Below, one piece after another: positions 51,152 through 60,173 of a stretch of DNA of 64,000 bases. The notes below the pieces were generated by a model that saw only the letters and a program-made list of their open reading frames with translations, had not been told where the DNA came from and searched no databases. This DNA comes from Stenotrophomonas acidaminiphila (GTDB lineage Bacteria; Pseudomonadota; Gammaproteobacteria; Xanthomonadales; Xanthomonadaceae): positions 53,687 through 117,686 of the forward strand of contig NZ_LDJO01000012.1 of NCBI RefSeq assembly GCF_001431595.1, given 5' to 3'. The translations under genes were made by a program, and so were the position numbers. Every line of letters begins with the position of its first letter. Position 1 is the first letter of the stretch.

Positions 51152-51774
51152 AACGCAGCTGGAACACCCTGAGCCAGATGTCCAACGGCACCTACGCCGT
51201 GCAGGACTTCGAGCGCGCCGCCTACCGCCTGGTCACCGAGCAGGTGCTGTACGCCGCCGACACGCGTTCGCGCGTGGCCTACCACCTGGTGGAAGACCAT
51301 TACCCCGATTTCGTCGCCGCGCTGGAGCCGCTGGGCATCCGCCTGGAGCGCAACGCCCACTACCGCTACGTGGTGGCGCTGCCGGCGCATGGCGAAGGTA
51401 CGCCGGTGACGCTGGACGAAACCCTGGCCCTGCTGGTGCTGCGCCAGCGCTACGACGAGGCCATGCGCCAGGGCCTGATCGAGGACCACGGCGAAGTGGT
51501 GGTGGAACTGCCGGACCTGCAGGAAAGCTGGCAGGCGCTGACCGGCCGCGCGATGCCGGACGTGGGCGCGCTGCGCGCGCTGGCGCGCACGCTCAGGCGC
51601 TGGGGCGTGTGCCGGCTGGTGGAGTCCGAAGGCGACGACCCGCAGCCGTTCCACCTGCGCGTGCGCCCGGCCATCGTCGAGATCGTCGGCGAGCAATGGC
51701 TGCAGCGCCTGGACCAGCACAACCGCGACGAGGCGGGCGACGCGGGCGTGGAGGACGACGATGCAGCAGCTTGA
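51148..51774 (+). CDS. jetB: MukE-like subunit of an Mks/Wadjet condensin (JetB/MksE)
   Basis: A 208-residue protein of the DUF4194/JetB class: MSNGTYAVQDFERAAYRLVTEQVLY at the start (shown in part here), LPAHGEGTPVTLDETLALLVLRQRYDE in the middle, and a winged-helix end (RLVESEGDDPQPFHLRVRPAI). MukE-like proteins dimerise and bind the kleisin. It overlaps jetA by four bases and jetC by 14, so the three subunits are made in a coupled way. The C-terminal tail is acidic (DDDAAA). Confidence 0.85.
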   Translation: MKRSWNTLSQMSNGTYAVQDFERAAYRLVTEQVLYAADTRSRVAYHLVEDHYPDFVAALEPLGIRLERNAHYRYVVALPAHGEGTPVTLDETLALLVLRQRYDEAMRQGLIEDHGEVVVELPDLQESWQALTGRAMPDVGALRALARTLRRWGVCRLVESEGDDPQPFHLRVRPAIVEIVGEQWLQRLDQHNRDEAGDAGVEDDDAAA

Positions 51775-54700
51775 ACGCATCCACCTGGTCCAGTTCTTCC
51801 TGTTCGAGGCGCAGAGCCTGCAGCTGGACGCGACCAGCGCCATCATCGCGCCCAACGGCGCCGGAAAGAGCGCGCTGCTCGACGCCCTGCAGATCGTCCT
51901 GCTGGGCGGCGACCGCAGCCGCATCCGCTTCAACGCGCAGGCCGGCGGCAGCCACCGCGCGCGCACCATCCGCGACTACTGCCTGGGCGTGTTCCGCAGC
52001 GGCGAGGAAGGGCGCAAGCGGCGCACCGCCACCACCTACATCTCGCTGGTGTTCCGCGACACCGAGACCGGCGTGCCGCTGACCGCCGGCATCGCGCTCG
52101 GCGCCTCGGTCGATGAACCCGAACACCGCACGCACGGGCTGTACCTGCTGCCCGGGGTGGCGCTGGAGCTGGACGAACACCTGGAGCAGGTCAAGGGCAA
52201 GGAACTGCCGTTGGCCTGGAACACTTTCCGCGAGCACATCGCCCGCCGCTGCAAGGACGCAGGCGAAACGCCGCAGCTGCATCCCAATGCCGAGCGGTTC
52301 CTGCGCGACCTGCTGCTGCGCCTGCGCGCCAGCCCGGCGGCCAACCCCGACCTCAATGCCTACCGCAAGGCCTTCCTCAACGCGCTGAACCTGCAGCGCG
52401 TCGAGGACGTGGACCTGTTCGTGCGTACCCTGGTGGCCGAGGACCGGCCCACCGACATCGCCCGCTTCCGCGCGCTGCTGGACAGCTTCCGCCAGATCAA
52501 GGAGAAGATCGAGCAGGTCCGCCAGCGCATCGACGCCGCCGAAGGCGCCGAGCGCCAGTACGAGAAGATCGCCGCGCAGGCCACCCGCGCCGCCTCGGCG
52601 CGCGCACTGGCCGCCGAGTACGCCCGCGACCTGTACAGCGAGCAACTGGACCAGGCCGAAGGCGCGCTCGCCGCCGCGGAGAACACGCTGGCCGATACCC
52701 GCCGCCGCCTTGCCGATACCCGTGTCGAACGCGACACCCTGCGCGAGGAACAGGCCCGCGCCAACGCACGCCTGCAGGGCAGTGCCGGCTACGGCGAGCA
52801 GGCGCAGCTGGACGAACTGGCCGGCCGCGACCGCGACCGCCTTGCCCAGCTGAAGAAGGACCTGGTGCGCGAAGTCGGCTTCGTGCGCGAGCAGTTCCGC
52901 CAGCTCGATGCGCTCGCGCTCGACGACGTCGACAGCACCGCGCTGGCCGCCGCGCGCGAAGCGTGGGATGTCTGGCACGCCGAACTGTCGGCGCTGGCCG
53001 CCGAGGACGCGCTGCCCTGGGCTCCGCAAGACCTGTTCGCGCGCGCCCGCCAGGCGCTGCATGCGGCCGCGCCGCTGCGCGAGCGTGTCGACCGCCATGC
53101 GCGCCAGCTGCATGCCGCGCACGACAAGGCGCGCGATGCGCTGGAAACCGCGCGCCAGAACCAGAAGCGGCTGGCTGCCGGCCAGGCCGAGCTGAACCCG
53201 GATACCGTGCGGTTGATGAGCTACCTGCGCGATGCCGGCATCGACGCGCGCCCGGTGTGCGACCTGGTGCGGGTCACCGACGCGACCTGGCAGCACGCCA
53301 TCGAGGGGTACCTGCGCAGCAACGTCGAGGCGCTGCTGATCCCGGACAAGGACGAGGAACGCGCGGTCAAGCTGTACCGTGGCCTGTCCGGCGGGCGCTC
53401 GGTGTATGGCGTCAAGCTGGCACTGTCCAGCCATGCACGCAGGTCGCGTGGCGCCGACGAGCCGGAGAGCGGCAGCGTCGCCGCGCTTCTGGAAGGCGTC
53501 AATGCCGACGCATTGGCATTCCTGCGCCGCCAGCTCGGCGAGCTGCGCTGCGTGGAGACCGAGGCCGAACTGGTGCGCAGCCGCCAGGGCCTGACCCGCG
53601 ACGGCCTGCTCGCGCGCGGCGGCAGCATCGAACGCCTGCGCCTGCCGGCCGCGGGCGACCTGCGCATCGGCGCGTCCGACAACCGCGCACGGCTGCGGGT
53701 GCTGCACGAGGAAATCGAGAAGGCCGAACAGGCGCTGCGCCAGATCGAACCGCGCCTGCGCCGGGCCGACGACTGCCAGCGCGGGCTGGCACGGCTGGCC
53801 GATGCCGACGCCGTCGCCCAGGCGCTGCACGAGCGCGTGCTCGAGCATCGCCAGGTGGCCGAGCGTTACCGCAGTGCGCAGGAAAGCCGGCTGGCGGCGC
53901 TGGACCCGGACCTGCTGCGCCTGTCCGAACAGCTGCGCGAACTGAATGCCCAGCTCGCCGGCTGCGAGCAGCGCGCCGATGCGCTGGTCGGCCAGGAGGC
54001 CGTGGCGGCGGCCAATCTCGAACGCACCCATGGCCTGCTCGAGGGCCTGCGCCAGCAGGAGGAGCTGGTCGCGCGGCGCGCGGTGGAAGCCTTCGCCGAT
54101 CCGGACGTCGACCCCAACCGGGTCGAGCGCCAGCGTGAGGAACTGGACGAAAAGCACCCGTCGCTGGAAGAGCGCGCACGCCGCTGCGAGGAGCGTGCCA
54201 GGGACAGCGACGCGCAGCTGGCGCGGTTGCTGCCGGAGGCCTGGAGCGGACTGGCGCAGTACGCCCGCGACCATGGGCTGGAACTGGATTTCGATGCCAG
54301 CGCCTGGCGCCCGGCGCGCATCGTGCTGCAGCGCGAACTCACCCAGCTGCGCGACACCGAGCTGGTGCAGTACGAGGAGGAGGCGCGCCAGGCCTATGCC
54401 ACCGCGGTGGACACCTTCCGCACCGGCGTGGCGTCCACCCTGTACGACAACTTCACCCGGCTCAGGACCCAGATCGCCACGCTCAACCGCACCCTGCGCG
54501 CCAGTCCGGCGTTTTCCAACAACGAGCGCTACCAGTTCCACTACGAGGTGGTGCCGGAGTTCCGCGACCTGCACCGCTTCATCCAGCGCGCCGCCGACAT
54601 CGGTGGCGAGGACACGCTGTTCGAGAGCGCCGGCCAGGTGCCCGAGGCGTTCCGTGCGCTGGTCGAGGACAAGGCCGCCACCCACGTGGCCAATTCGCCG

Positions 54701-55192
54701 CTGGACGACTACCGCCGCTTCTTCCGCTTCGAGGTGCAGATCCGCCAGGAGGACCGGGTGATCGGCAGCCTCAGCGAACGCATGCGCTCGGGCTCCGGTG
54801 GCGAACACCGCGCGCCGCTGTATGTGATCGCCGGTGCCGCGCTGGCCGCGGCCTACGGCAAGAGCGAGGCGCAGCCGGGCGGGCTGGGGCTGATCCTGCT
54901 CGACGAGTTCGGCGACAAGATCGACGCGCAGAACGCACGCGCCACCACCAACTACCTGCGCTCGCTGGGCCTGCAGCTGGTGCTGGCGGCGCCGGATACC
55001 GCCCAGGGCACCTTGTCCGGCGTGCTGGACAGCTACATCGAACTGTTCCGCGACGGCGACCTGCTGCAGGCCGAGCGCATCGAGGTCACCGAGGCCGCAC
55101 GTACCCTGCTGCTGTCCGACCAGTTCGACCTGCACCCGGAACTGCTGGCGGCGGAGACCGAGCGCATCGAGCGCGAGCAGGCGACGTCATGA
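51761..55192 (+). CDS. jetC: SMC-like ATPase of an Mks/Wadjet condensin (JetC/MksB)
   Basis: A 1143-residue SMC-type protein: Walker A near the start (PNGAGKSALLDALQ, Lys36), followed by the JetC-typical AGGSHRARTIRDYCLG; long coiled coils (~240-460 and ~650-950); a central hinge-like region (~480-640, WQHAIEGYLRSNVEALLIP); the ABC signature RMRSGSGGEHRAPLYV (~1009-1015); and Walker B LILLDEFGDKID (Asp1048, Glu1049). It should load on and extrude DNA loops with JetA and JetB. The Wadjet nuclease subunit JetD is not found next to it. Confidence 0.92.
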   Translation: MQQLERIHLVQFFLFEAQSLQLDATSAIIAPNGAGKSALLDALQIVLLGGDRSRIRFNAQAGGSHRARTIRDYCLGVFRSGEEGRKRRTATTYISLVFRDTETGVPLTAGIALGASVDEPEHRTHGLYLLPGVALELDEHLEQVKGKELPLAWNTFREHIARRCKDAGETPQLHPNAERFLRDLLLRLRASPAANPDLNAYRKAFLNALNLQRVEDVDLFVRTLVAEDRPTDIARFRALLDSFRQIKEKIEQVRQRIDAAEGAERQYEKIAAQATRAASARALAAEYARDLYSEQLDQAEGALAAAENTLADTRRRLADTRVERDTLREEQARANARLQGSAGYGEQAQLDELAGRDRDRLAQLKKDLVREVGFVREQFRQLDALALDDVDSTALAAAREAWDVWHAELSALAAEDALPWAPQDLFARARQALHAAAPLRERVDRHARQLHAAHDKARDALETARQNQKRLAAGQAELNPDTVRLMSYLRDAGIDARPVCDLVRVTDATWQHAIEGYLRSNVEALLIPDKDEERAVKLYRGLSGGRSVYGVKLALSSHARRSRGADEPESGSVAALLEGVNADALAFLRRQLGELRCVETEAELVRSRQGLTRDGLLARGGSIERLRLPAAGDLRIGASDNRARLRVLHEEIEKAEQALRQIEPRLRRADDCQRGLARLADADAVAQALHERVLEHRQVAERYRSAQESRLAALDPDLLRLSEQLRELNAQLAGCEQRADALVGQEAVAAANLERTHGLLEGLRQQEELVARRAVEAFADPDVDPNRVERQREELDEKHPSLEERARRCEERARDSDAQLARLLPEAWSGLAQYARDHGLELDFDASAWRPARIVLQRELTQLRDTELVQYEEEARQAYATAVDTFRTGVASTLYDNFTRLRTQIATLNRTLRASPAFSNNERYQFHYEVVPEFRDLHRFIQRAADIGGEDTLFESAGQVPEAFRALVEDKAATHVANSPLDDYRRFFRFEVQIRQEDRVIGSLSERMRSGSGGEHRAPLYVIAGAALAAAYGKSEAQPGGLGLILLDEFGDKIDAQNARATTNYLRSLGLQLVLAAPDTAQGTLSGVLDSYIELFRDGDLLQAERIEVTEAARTLLLSDQFDLHPELLAAETERIEREQATS

Positions 55193-55248
55193 CCCCGGCA
55201 CCGGGCCGCGGCTGACGCGCCGGCCCGGCATGCAATGCAACGCAGCAG

Positions 55249-55278
55249 TCGCCGCGGCCCATGCACCGGCCGCGGCGA
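55249..55278. terminator. bidirectional stem-loop between jetC and gloA
   Basis: Perfect 11-bp arms 55249-55259 and 55268-55278 with an 8-base loop, between the convergent stops of jetC and gloA. No T-run on either strand. Confidence 0.5.
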
Positions 55279-55287
55279 ACGGCAACC

Positions 55288-55806
55288 TCAGCGGTTGCCG
55301 ATGATCTCCACCCAGTAGCCGTCCGGGTCCCTGATGAAGGCCAGGTTCTTCATGCGCCCGTCCTGCAGGCGCTTCTGGAACGGCACGCCCAGCTGTTCGA
55401 AGCGCGCGCAGGCCGCTTCGAGCTCCGGCACCGACACGCAGATGTGGCCGAAGCCGCGCGGTTCGCTGTTGCCGTCGTGGTAGACCGGGCCGTCCTGGTG
55501 CTCGGTGCCATGGTTGTGGGTCAGCTCCAGCACGCCGGGCATACCGGCCATCCACAGCCGGCGCGCGGCGTCGTCCTCGGGCACCTGCATGCCTTCCGGC
55601 ACGTACGCCAGGAAGTACAGGCTGAACGCGGCCTCGGGGAAATCGCGCCGGTCGACCAGGCGGAAGCCGAGCACGCGGGTGTAGAAATCCAGCGAAGCGG
55701 TGATGTCCTTGACCCGCAGCATGGTGTGGTTGAAGACGAAGCCGGTGGTCTCGGCCGGCGGCTGCGCAGCCACGCCGGGCTGCTGGCGGAGAGCGTTCAG
55801 GCTCAT
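55288..55806 (-). CDS. gloA: lactoylglutathione lyase (glyoxalase I)
   Basis: A 172-residue metalloenzyme converting the methylglyoxal-glutathione adduct to S-lactoylglutathione. Metal ligands are visible in the expected order: His in FNHTMLRV, Glu in LELTHNHG, His in GFGHICVSV and Glu in YWVEIIG. The length and the loop between domains (DFPEAAFSLYFLAYVPEG) match the longer gloA type. The ATG at 55806 has AGGAAC upstream; in-frame sequence further upstream lacks homology. Confidence 0.96.
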   Translation of the reverse strand: MSLNALRQQPGVAAQPPAETTGFVFNHTMLRVKDITASLDFYTRVLGFRLVDRRDFPEAAFSLYFLAYVPEGMQVPEDDAARRLWMAGMPGVLELTHNHGTEHQDGPVYHDGNSEPRGFGHICVSVPELEAACARFEQLGVPFQKRLQDGRMKNLAFIRDPDGYWVEIIGNR

Positions 55807-55861
55807 GGCGTTGTTCCTGGTGAGGGGGAGGGACGATTCTAGAGCGGCGCGCGGCAACGCA

Positions 55862-55889
55862 CCGGGAACGCGGCGGGCCGCGTTCCCGG
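55862..55889 (-). terminator. hairpin at the end of the copper operon
   Basis: Perfect 13-bp arms 55862-55874 and 55877-55889, with a minimal loop, 24 bp after the stop of the DUF411 gene on the minus strand and before gloA. No T-run. Confidence 0.6.
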
Positions 55890-55912
55890 ATGCCGCCGCC
55901 GTTGCGCGCCGG

Positions 55913-56422
55913 TCAGGGGTGCCGGGCGTAGGGCTGCAGGGTGCCGTCCTTGCCGAGCAGGGTGACCGTGAACGCGTCGCGGCGGCCATCGGGCGACTCC
56001 ATGCCCGGCGACCCGATGGGCATGCCCGGCAGCACCAGCCCACGCGCGGCCGGCTTCTCGCGCAGCAGGCGCTGCACGTCCGCGGCCGGAACGTGGCCTT
56101 CCAGCACGTAGCCGCCGACTTCGGCGGTATGGCACGACGCCTGCGACAGCGGAATGCCCAGGCGCTGCTTCACCGCCGCCATGTCGGCGCTGTCATGGGC
56201 CACCACGGTGAAACCGGCCGCGCGCATGTGCTCGATCCAGCCGTTGCAGCAGCCGCAGTTGGCGTCCTTGTGGACGTGCACGACCTGCGCCGTCCGGGCG
56301 GCATGCCCGGCTGCCGGCGGCTTGCCCGCCGCCGCTGGCGGTGCGGCATCGCAGGCGGCGACGGCGAAGATGGAGCCGGCAACGATCAGCAGGGCCATCG
56401 TCCTGTGCAGCAGTGTGTTCAT
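55913..56422 (-). CDS. DUF411 family metal-binding lipoprotein
   Basis: A 169-residue protein of the DUF411 family, often found beside copper genes. The N-terminus has a lipobox-like AVAAC, suggesting a lipoprotein or cleaved signal. The signature CGCC is in KDANCGCCNGWIEHMRAAGF, and further conserved parts are QASCHTAEVGGYVLEGHVPA and GMPIGSPGME. The cysteines and histidines probably bind copper in the periplasm. AAGGAG lies upstream of the ATG. It follows copB after a hairpin and is probably the last gene of the copper unit. Confidence 0.9.
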   Translation of the reverse strand: MNTLLHRTMALLIVAGSIFAVAACDAAPPAAAGKPPAAGHAARTAQVVHVHKDANCGCCNGWIEHMRAAGFTVVAHDSADMAAVKQRLGIPLSQASCHTAEVGGYVLEGHVPAADVQRLLREKPAARGLVLPGMPIGSPGMESPDGRRDAFTVTLLGKDGTLQPYARHP

Positions 56423-56442
56423 GTGAATCTCCTTCTGAAGGG

Positions 56443-56468
56443 GGCGGAATGCCGCGCGGCGTTCCGCC
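56443..56468 (-). other. hairpin between copB and the DUF411 gene
   Basis: Arms 56443-56454 and 56457-56468 pair over 12 bp with one G-U and a minimal loop. Its place between copB and DUF411 fits partial termination or mRNA protection. Confidence 0.45.
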
Positions 56469-56480
56469 GTGGGAACGGGG

Positions 56481-57746
56481 TCAGAACCAGAACCGCACGC
56501 CGGCGACCCAGCGCGATTCCCGGGTGGCTTCCCCGGCATCGCGATGCAGGTCGGCGCTGCGGCCGAAACGGCGTTCGTGCACGAAGCCGACGTACGGCGC
56601 GAAGCGGCGGGTGATCTCGTAGCGCAGGCGCAGGCCGGCGCCGACGTGGCCCAGTCCGCTGCCGACGCCGCGGCGCGGGTCGTCGTCGGCGGCCACGCTG
56701 GCCTCCAGCGACGGTTGCAGGATCAGCCTGTTGGTCAGCAGCAGCGAGTACTCCGCCTCCACCGCCAGTTCGGCCCGGCGCGGCCCGCCCAGGTAGGCGG
56801 TGGCGGCGAATTCGAACTTGTAGGGCGCCAGCCCCTGCACGCCGATGGCGGCGCGGGTCAGCCCGGGCGCATCGCCGCCATCATGGCGGACGCCGCCGAC
56901 CAGGTCCCACCACGGTGAGATGGAATGGCCATAGAGCGCGTCCAGCGACCACTCGCCGAGCCGGCCCTCGCTGCGCTGGCCTTCGCTGCGCAGCCACAGG
57001 CGGTCGATGTCGCTGCCGACCCAGCCCTTGGCCGCCCACGACTGGCCGCTGCCGCGGGCGTTGTCCCAGGCTTCCAGGTGGTCGAACAGCACCAGCTTGT
57101 TGATGCCGGGCGCATGCTGCATCGCATGCGGCGCGAGCGTGGGGAACGCCGCCGCCAGGTCCGCGGCGGTCGGCGTGGCAATGGGCTCGCGCGGCACCTG
57201 CATGGCCGCGGCGCCATGGCCGGCGTGATCGCCATGGCCCGCGTGCATGTCCGCGTCCGAAGAGGTGGCAGGCACGGGGCTGGCATGGGTGTCGACCGTG
57301 GCAGGCTGCGCATGCTCGCCATGCATGTCGTGCCCGGCATGGGCGTCATGGCCGTCCGCGGATTTTCCGGCGGGCGGCTCCATCGCGTGACCGGCATGCG
57401 GGTCCGCGGCCGGCTGTGGCGGCATCGCGTGGGACGCATGATCCATCGGCATGGCGTGGCCTGCATGCATGCCGGCTTGACCGGACATGCTGGCCGGCGT
57501 CCCGTGGCCTGCATGCGGGTCGGGCGCCGGTTCGACTGGCTTCGCCGTCGGCATGTGCGCGGCATGGCCGGCGTGCGGGTCGCTCCCCGCGGATGCGGCG
57601 GGAGCCGCTGATGCATGACCCGCATGCGGATCCGGTTTCGCGGTGGTTCCATGGTCGTGATGGCCCGCATGCGCGTCCTGCGCGGCGGCGCTGCCGGTGG
57701 CCGCGGCCAGGGCGATGAACAGCAGGGATCGGGTCGTCGTCTTCAT
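56481..57746 (-). CDS. copB: copper resistance protein B, with a long HAGH-rich region
   Basis: A 421-residue outer-membrane protein. A signal peptide (ending SAAA) is followed by a ~170-residue His/Met-rich region with nine HAGH tetrapeptides, several as DPHAGH, and other His-x-Met clusters, an obvious copper-binding zone. The C-terminal ~220 residues are the CopB barrel (DHLEAWDNARG, WDLVGGVRHD, YEITRRFAPYVGFVHERRFG) ending in WF. It sequesters or exports copper at the outer membrane. It overlaps copA by four bases (ATGA). Confidence 0.95.
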   Translation of the reverse strand: MKTTTRSLLFIALAAATGSAAAQDAHAGHHDHGTTAKPDPHAGHASAAPAASAGSDPHAGHAAHMPTAKPVEPAPDPHAGHGTPASMSGQAGMHAGHAMPMDHASHAMPPQPAADPHAGHAMEPPAGKSADGHDAHAGHDMHGEHAQPATVDTHASPVPATSSDADMHAGHGDHAGHGAAAMQVPREPIATPTAADLAAAFPTLAPHAMQHAPGINKLVLFDHLEAWDNARGSGQSWAAKGWVGSDIDRLWLRSEGQRSEGRLGEWSLDALYGHSISPWWDLVGGVRHDGGDAPGLTRAAIGVQGLAPYKFEFAATAYLGGPRRAELAVEAEYSLLLTNRLILQPSLEASVAADDDPRRGVGSGLGHVGAGLRLRYEITRRFAPYVGFVHERRFGRSADLHRDAGEATRESRWVAGVRFWF

Positions 57747-59515
57747 GCCTCGATCCTCACTTCGCGCATCATGCCCGCTTCCATGTGGTACAGCAGGTGG
57801 CAGTGGAACGCCCAGCGGCCCAGCGCATCGGCGCGCACGCGGTAGCTGCGCCGGGTGCCGGGCGGCATGTCGATGGTGTGCTTGCGCACCTGGAAGCAGC
57901 CGTCGGCATCCTCCAGGTCGCTCCATACGCCATGCAGGTGGATGGGGTGGGTCATCATCGTGTCGTTGACCAGCACGATGCGCATGCGCTCGCCATAGTT
58001 CAGGCGCAGCGGCTCGGCACCGGCGAACGGGACGCCGTCGAAGTTCCAGGCGAACTTCTCCATGTGTCCGGTCAGGTGCAGCTCGATCTCGCGGCCGGGT
58101 TCGCGCCCGTCCGGGTCCTCGAACAGCGAGCGCAGGTCGGCGTAGGCAAGCACCTTGCGGCCGTTGTCGCGCAGGCCGATGCCGGGGTCGTCCAGCCGCG
58201 GCGAACTGGCCGAACTCTGCATGTCCACCAGCGGGTTGCCGCGCTCGCTGGGGGGGTGTTCGGGCGCGCTGCCGCCCATGCCATGCCCGCCGTGGGCGCC
58301 ATGCCCTGCATGTCCGCCATGGTCGCCCTGGGCCATCGGCATCTGGCCGTGGCCGCCACCGTGGTCGTGGGCCATGTCGGCCATGGTCAGCAGCGGCCGC
58401 GGATCCAGTGCCGGCACCGGCGCCTGCAGGCCGTGGCGCACCGCCAGCGTGCCGCAGGCGTGGCCGGTGCGGCCCATGTCCTGGGCGAAGATCGTGAACG
58501 CGTCCTGGCCGCTGGGCTCGACGATCACGTCGAACGTCTCGGCCACCGCGATGCGGAACTCGTCCACGCTCACCGGGTGGATGTACTGGCCATCGGCCGC
58601 CACCACGGTCATCTTCAGCCCCGGGATGCGCACGTCGAAGTAGGTCATCGCCGAGCCGTTGATGAAACGCAGCAGTACTTTCTCGCCGCTGCGGAACAGC
58701 CCCGTCCAGTTGCCGGCCGGCGCGGTCCCGTTCATCAGGTAGGTATAGGTGTGGGCATTGATGTCGGACAGGTCAGACGGCGTCATCCGCATCCGCCCCC
58801 ACATGCCACGGTCGGCGAGGGTGGCGCGCAGGCCGTCGCGGCGGGCGTCGCGCATGAAGTCGCCTGCCGTGCGCTGGTAGGTGTTGTCGTGCATCGGCAT
58901 CTTCTTCATCCGCCGGTACAGCGCGGCCGGGTCCAGGTCGGTCCAGTCCGAAAGCAGTACCACGTGCTCGCGGTCGAAGCGGTACGGCGGCGGCTCCAGC
59001 GGGTCGATCACCAGCGCGCCATACAGGCCCGCCTGCTCCTGGAACATCGAATGGCTGTGGTACCAGTAGGTGCCGGACTGGCGCAGCTGGAAGCGGTACT
59101 GGAAGGCCTCGCCGGGGGCGATGCCGTCGAAGCTCAGCCCCGGCACGCCGTCCATGTTGGACGGCAGCAGGATGCCGTGCCAGTGGATCGAGGTCATCTC
59201 GTCGGCGAGCGTGTTGGCCACGCGGATGCTGACCGTATCGCCCTCGCGCCAGCGCAGGATCGGGGCCGGCAGCGAACCGTTGACGGTGACCGCGCTGCGC
59301 GCGCGGCCGGTGAAATCGACCGTCGAGCGGCCGATGGCCAGGCTCAGGTCGGTGCCGCGCAGCTCGCTGGCGGCCAGCGTGCGGGGAACGGCGGCCAATG
59401 CGTCGGATGCGCGCCACAGCCCGCTGCCGGCGACGACGCCGCCCAGGGCCAGGCCCTGCACGAAGCGGCGCCGCGACAGCACCGAGCGCGGGTCGGAAAG
59501 GAAATCGTTTTTCAT
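57743..59515 (-). CDS. copA: multicopper oxidase CopA
   Basis: A 590-residue periplasmic oxidase exported by Tat (SRRRFVQG, residues 14-21). The four copper-binding blocks are present: HWHG (111-114), WYHSH (151-155), HPIHLHG (523-529) and HCHLLYH with M (571-582). A Met/His-rich insert (HDHGGGHGQMPMAQGDHGGH and following MGG) supplies extra copper sites, typical of CopA/PcoA. It oxidises Cu(I) and protects the periplasm. copL lies upstream and copB downstream. Confidence 0.97.
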   Translation of the reverse strand: MKNDFLSDPRSVLSRRRFVQGLALGGVVAGSGLWRASDALAAVPRTLAASELRGTDLSLAIGRSTVDFTGRARSAVTVNGSLPAPILRWREGDTVSIRVANTLADEMTSIHWHGILLPSNMDGVPGLSFDGIAPGEAFQYRFQLRQSGTYWYHSHSMFQEQAGLYGALVIDPLEPPPYRFDREHVVLLSDWTDLDPAALYRRMKKMPMHDNTYQRTAGDFMRDARRDGLRATLADRGMWGRMRMTPSDLSDINAHTYTYLMNGTAPAGNWTGLFRSGEKVLLRFINGSAMTYFDVRIPGLKMTVVAADGQYIHPVSVDEFRIAVAETFDVIVEPSGQDAFTIFAQDMGRTGHACGTLAVRHGLQAPVPALDPRPLLTMADMAHDHGGGHGQMPMAQGDHGGHAGHGAHGGHGMGGSAPEHPPSERGNPLVDMQSSASSPRLDDPGIGLRDNGRKVLAYADLRSLFEDPDGREPGREIELHLTGHMEKFAWNFDGVPFAGAEPLRLNYGERMRIVLVNDTMMTHPIHLHGVWSDLEDADGCFQVRKHTIDMPPGTRRSYRVRADALGRWAFHCHLLYHMEAGMMREVRIEA

Positions 59516-59673
59516 GGGAACTCCATCGGCCGCCCACCGGCGAAGGCGGACGGCAACTGCGGATTGCCGGGAGGCACTGGCGCATGGCGACGATCGAAGT
59601 CACCCGCGCAGCGTGCTGCGGGCCTTGGTATGGCGGCTACGCGCGGGCAGGCCGCGCGGCGGCGACAGCCGGA

Positions 59674-60051
59674 TCAGGCGATGGGTGGCCGGTGCAGCTG
59701 GCGCGGGCGCACGTCGTAGCGCCCCGGCGTGGGGTCGGTGGGTTCGGCTGAGCGCGCGATGGCACCGGCCGGCGACGCCATTGGCGTAGGCAGCATGTTG
59801 CAGTGCTGGGTGCAGTCGCAGTGCTTGCCGTCGTCGCAGGACGCGGCCGGCGGCTGCGGCTGCCTGTCGGAATCGTGCATGCCGCCGCCGTCGTGGCAGC
59901 AGGCGTGGTCCGCGCCCCTGTCCATGCCCACGGCCTCGGTGACCGCGGCCGCAGCGGCCGGCATCGCCATCGCCGTGGCCGACCACACCGACCCGATCGC
60001 ACCGGCAATCAGGGACAGGCACAGCAGCAGGGGCAGCAGGATGCGCGGCAC
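59674..60051 (-). CDS. copL: CopL-family metal-binding regulatory protein
   Basis: A 125-residue protein before copA, at the position and with the character of Xanthomonas CopL, which is needed for copper-inducible copAB expression. The N-terminal signal-like helix (LLLPLLLCLSLIAGAIGS in this reading; begins with GTG at 60051) precedes a Cys/His cluster (HACCHDGGGMHD, CDDGKHCDCTQHCNML) that probably binds copper. The ribosome site is weak. The 158 bp between it and copA have no gene. It is divergent from the Cds1-like gene. Confidence 0.8.
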   Translation of the reverse strand: MPRILLPLLLCLSLIAGAIGSVWSATAMAMPAAAAAVTEAVGMDRGADHACCHDGGGMHDSDRQPQPPAASCDDGKHCDCTQHCNMLPTPMASPAGAIARSAEPTDPTPGRYDVRPRQLHRPPIA

Positions 60052-60173
60052 GCGGGGTCGGGATGGAAACCTGCGCGCACCATACCACCGTGCGGCGTGC
60101 AGCGCCGCTGCCGGCGGCGGCCGTTCCCGTCCGCAGTAGAATCGGCTTCAGCTTTCATCAGAGTGTGTGATCC

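Noticed and set aside
51593..55135. Very long open frame on the minus strand opposite jetC (over 1,100 codons)
   Set aside because: It mirrors the codon pattern of a GC-rich gene on the other strand, with low-complexity Leu/Gln/Ala/Gly/Arg composition, and has no recognisable domain. jetC has full SMC motifs.
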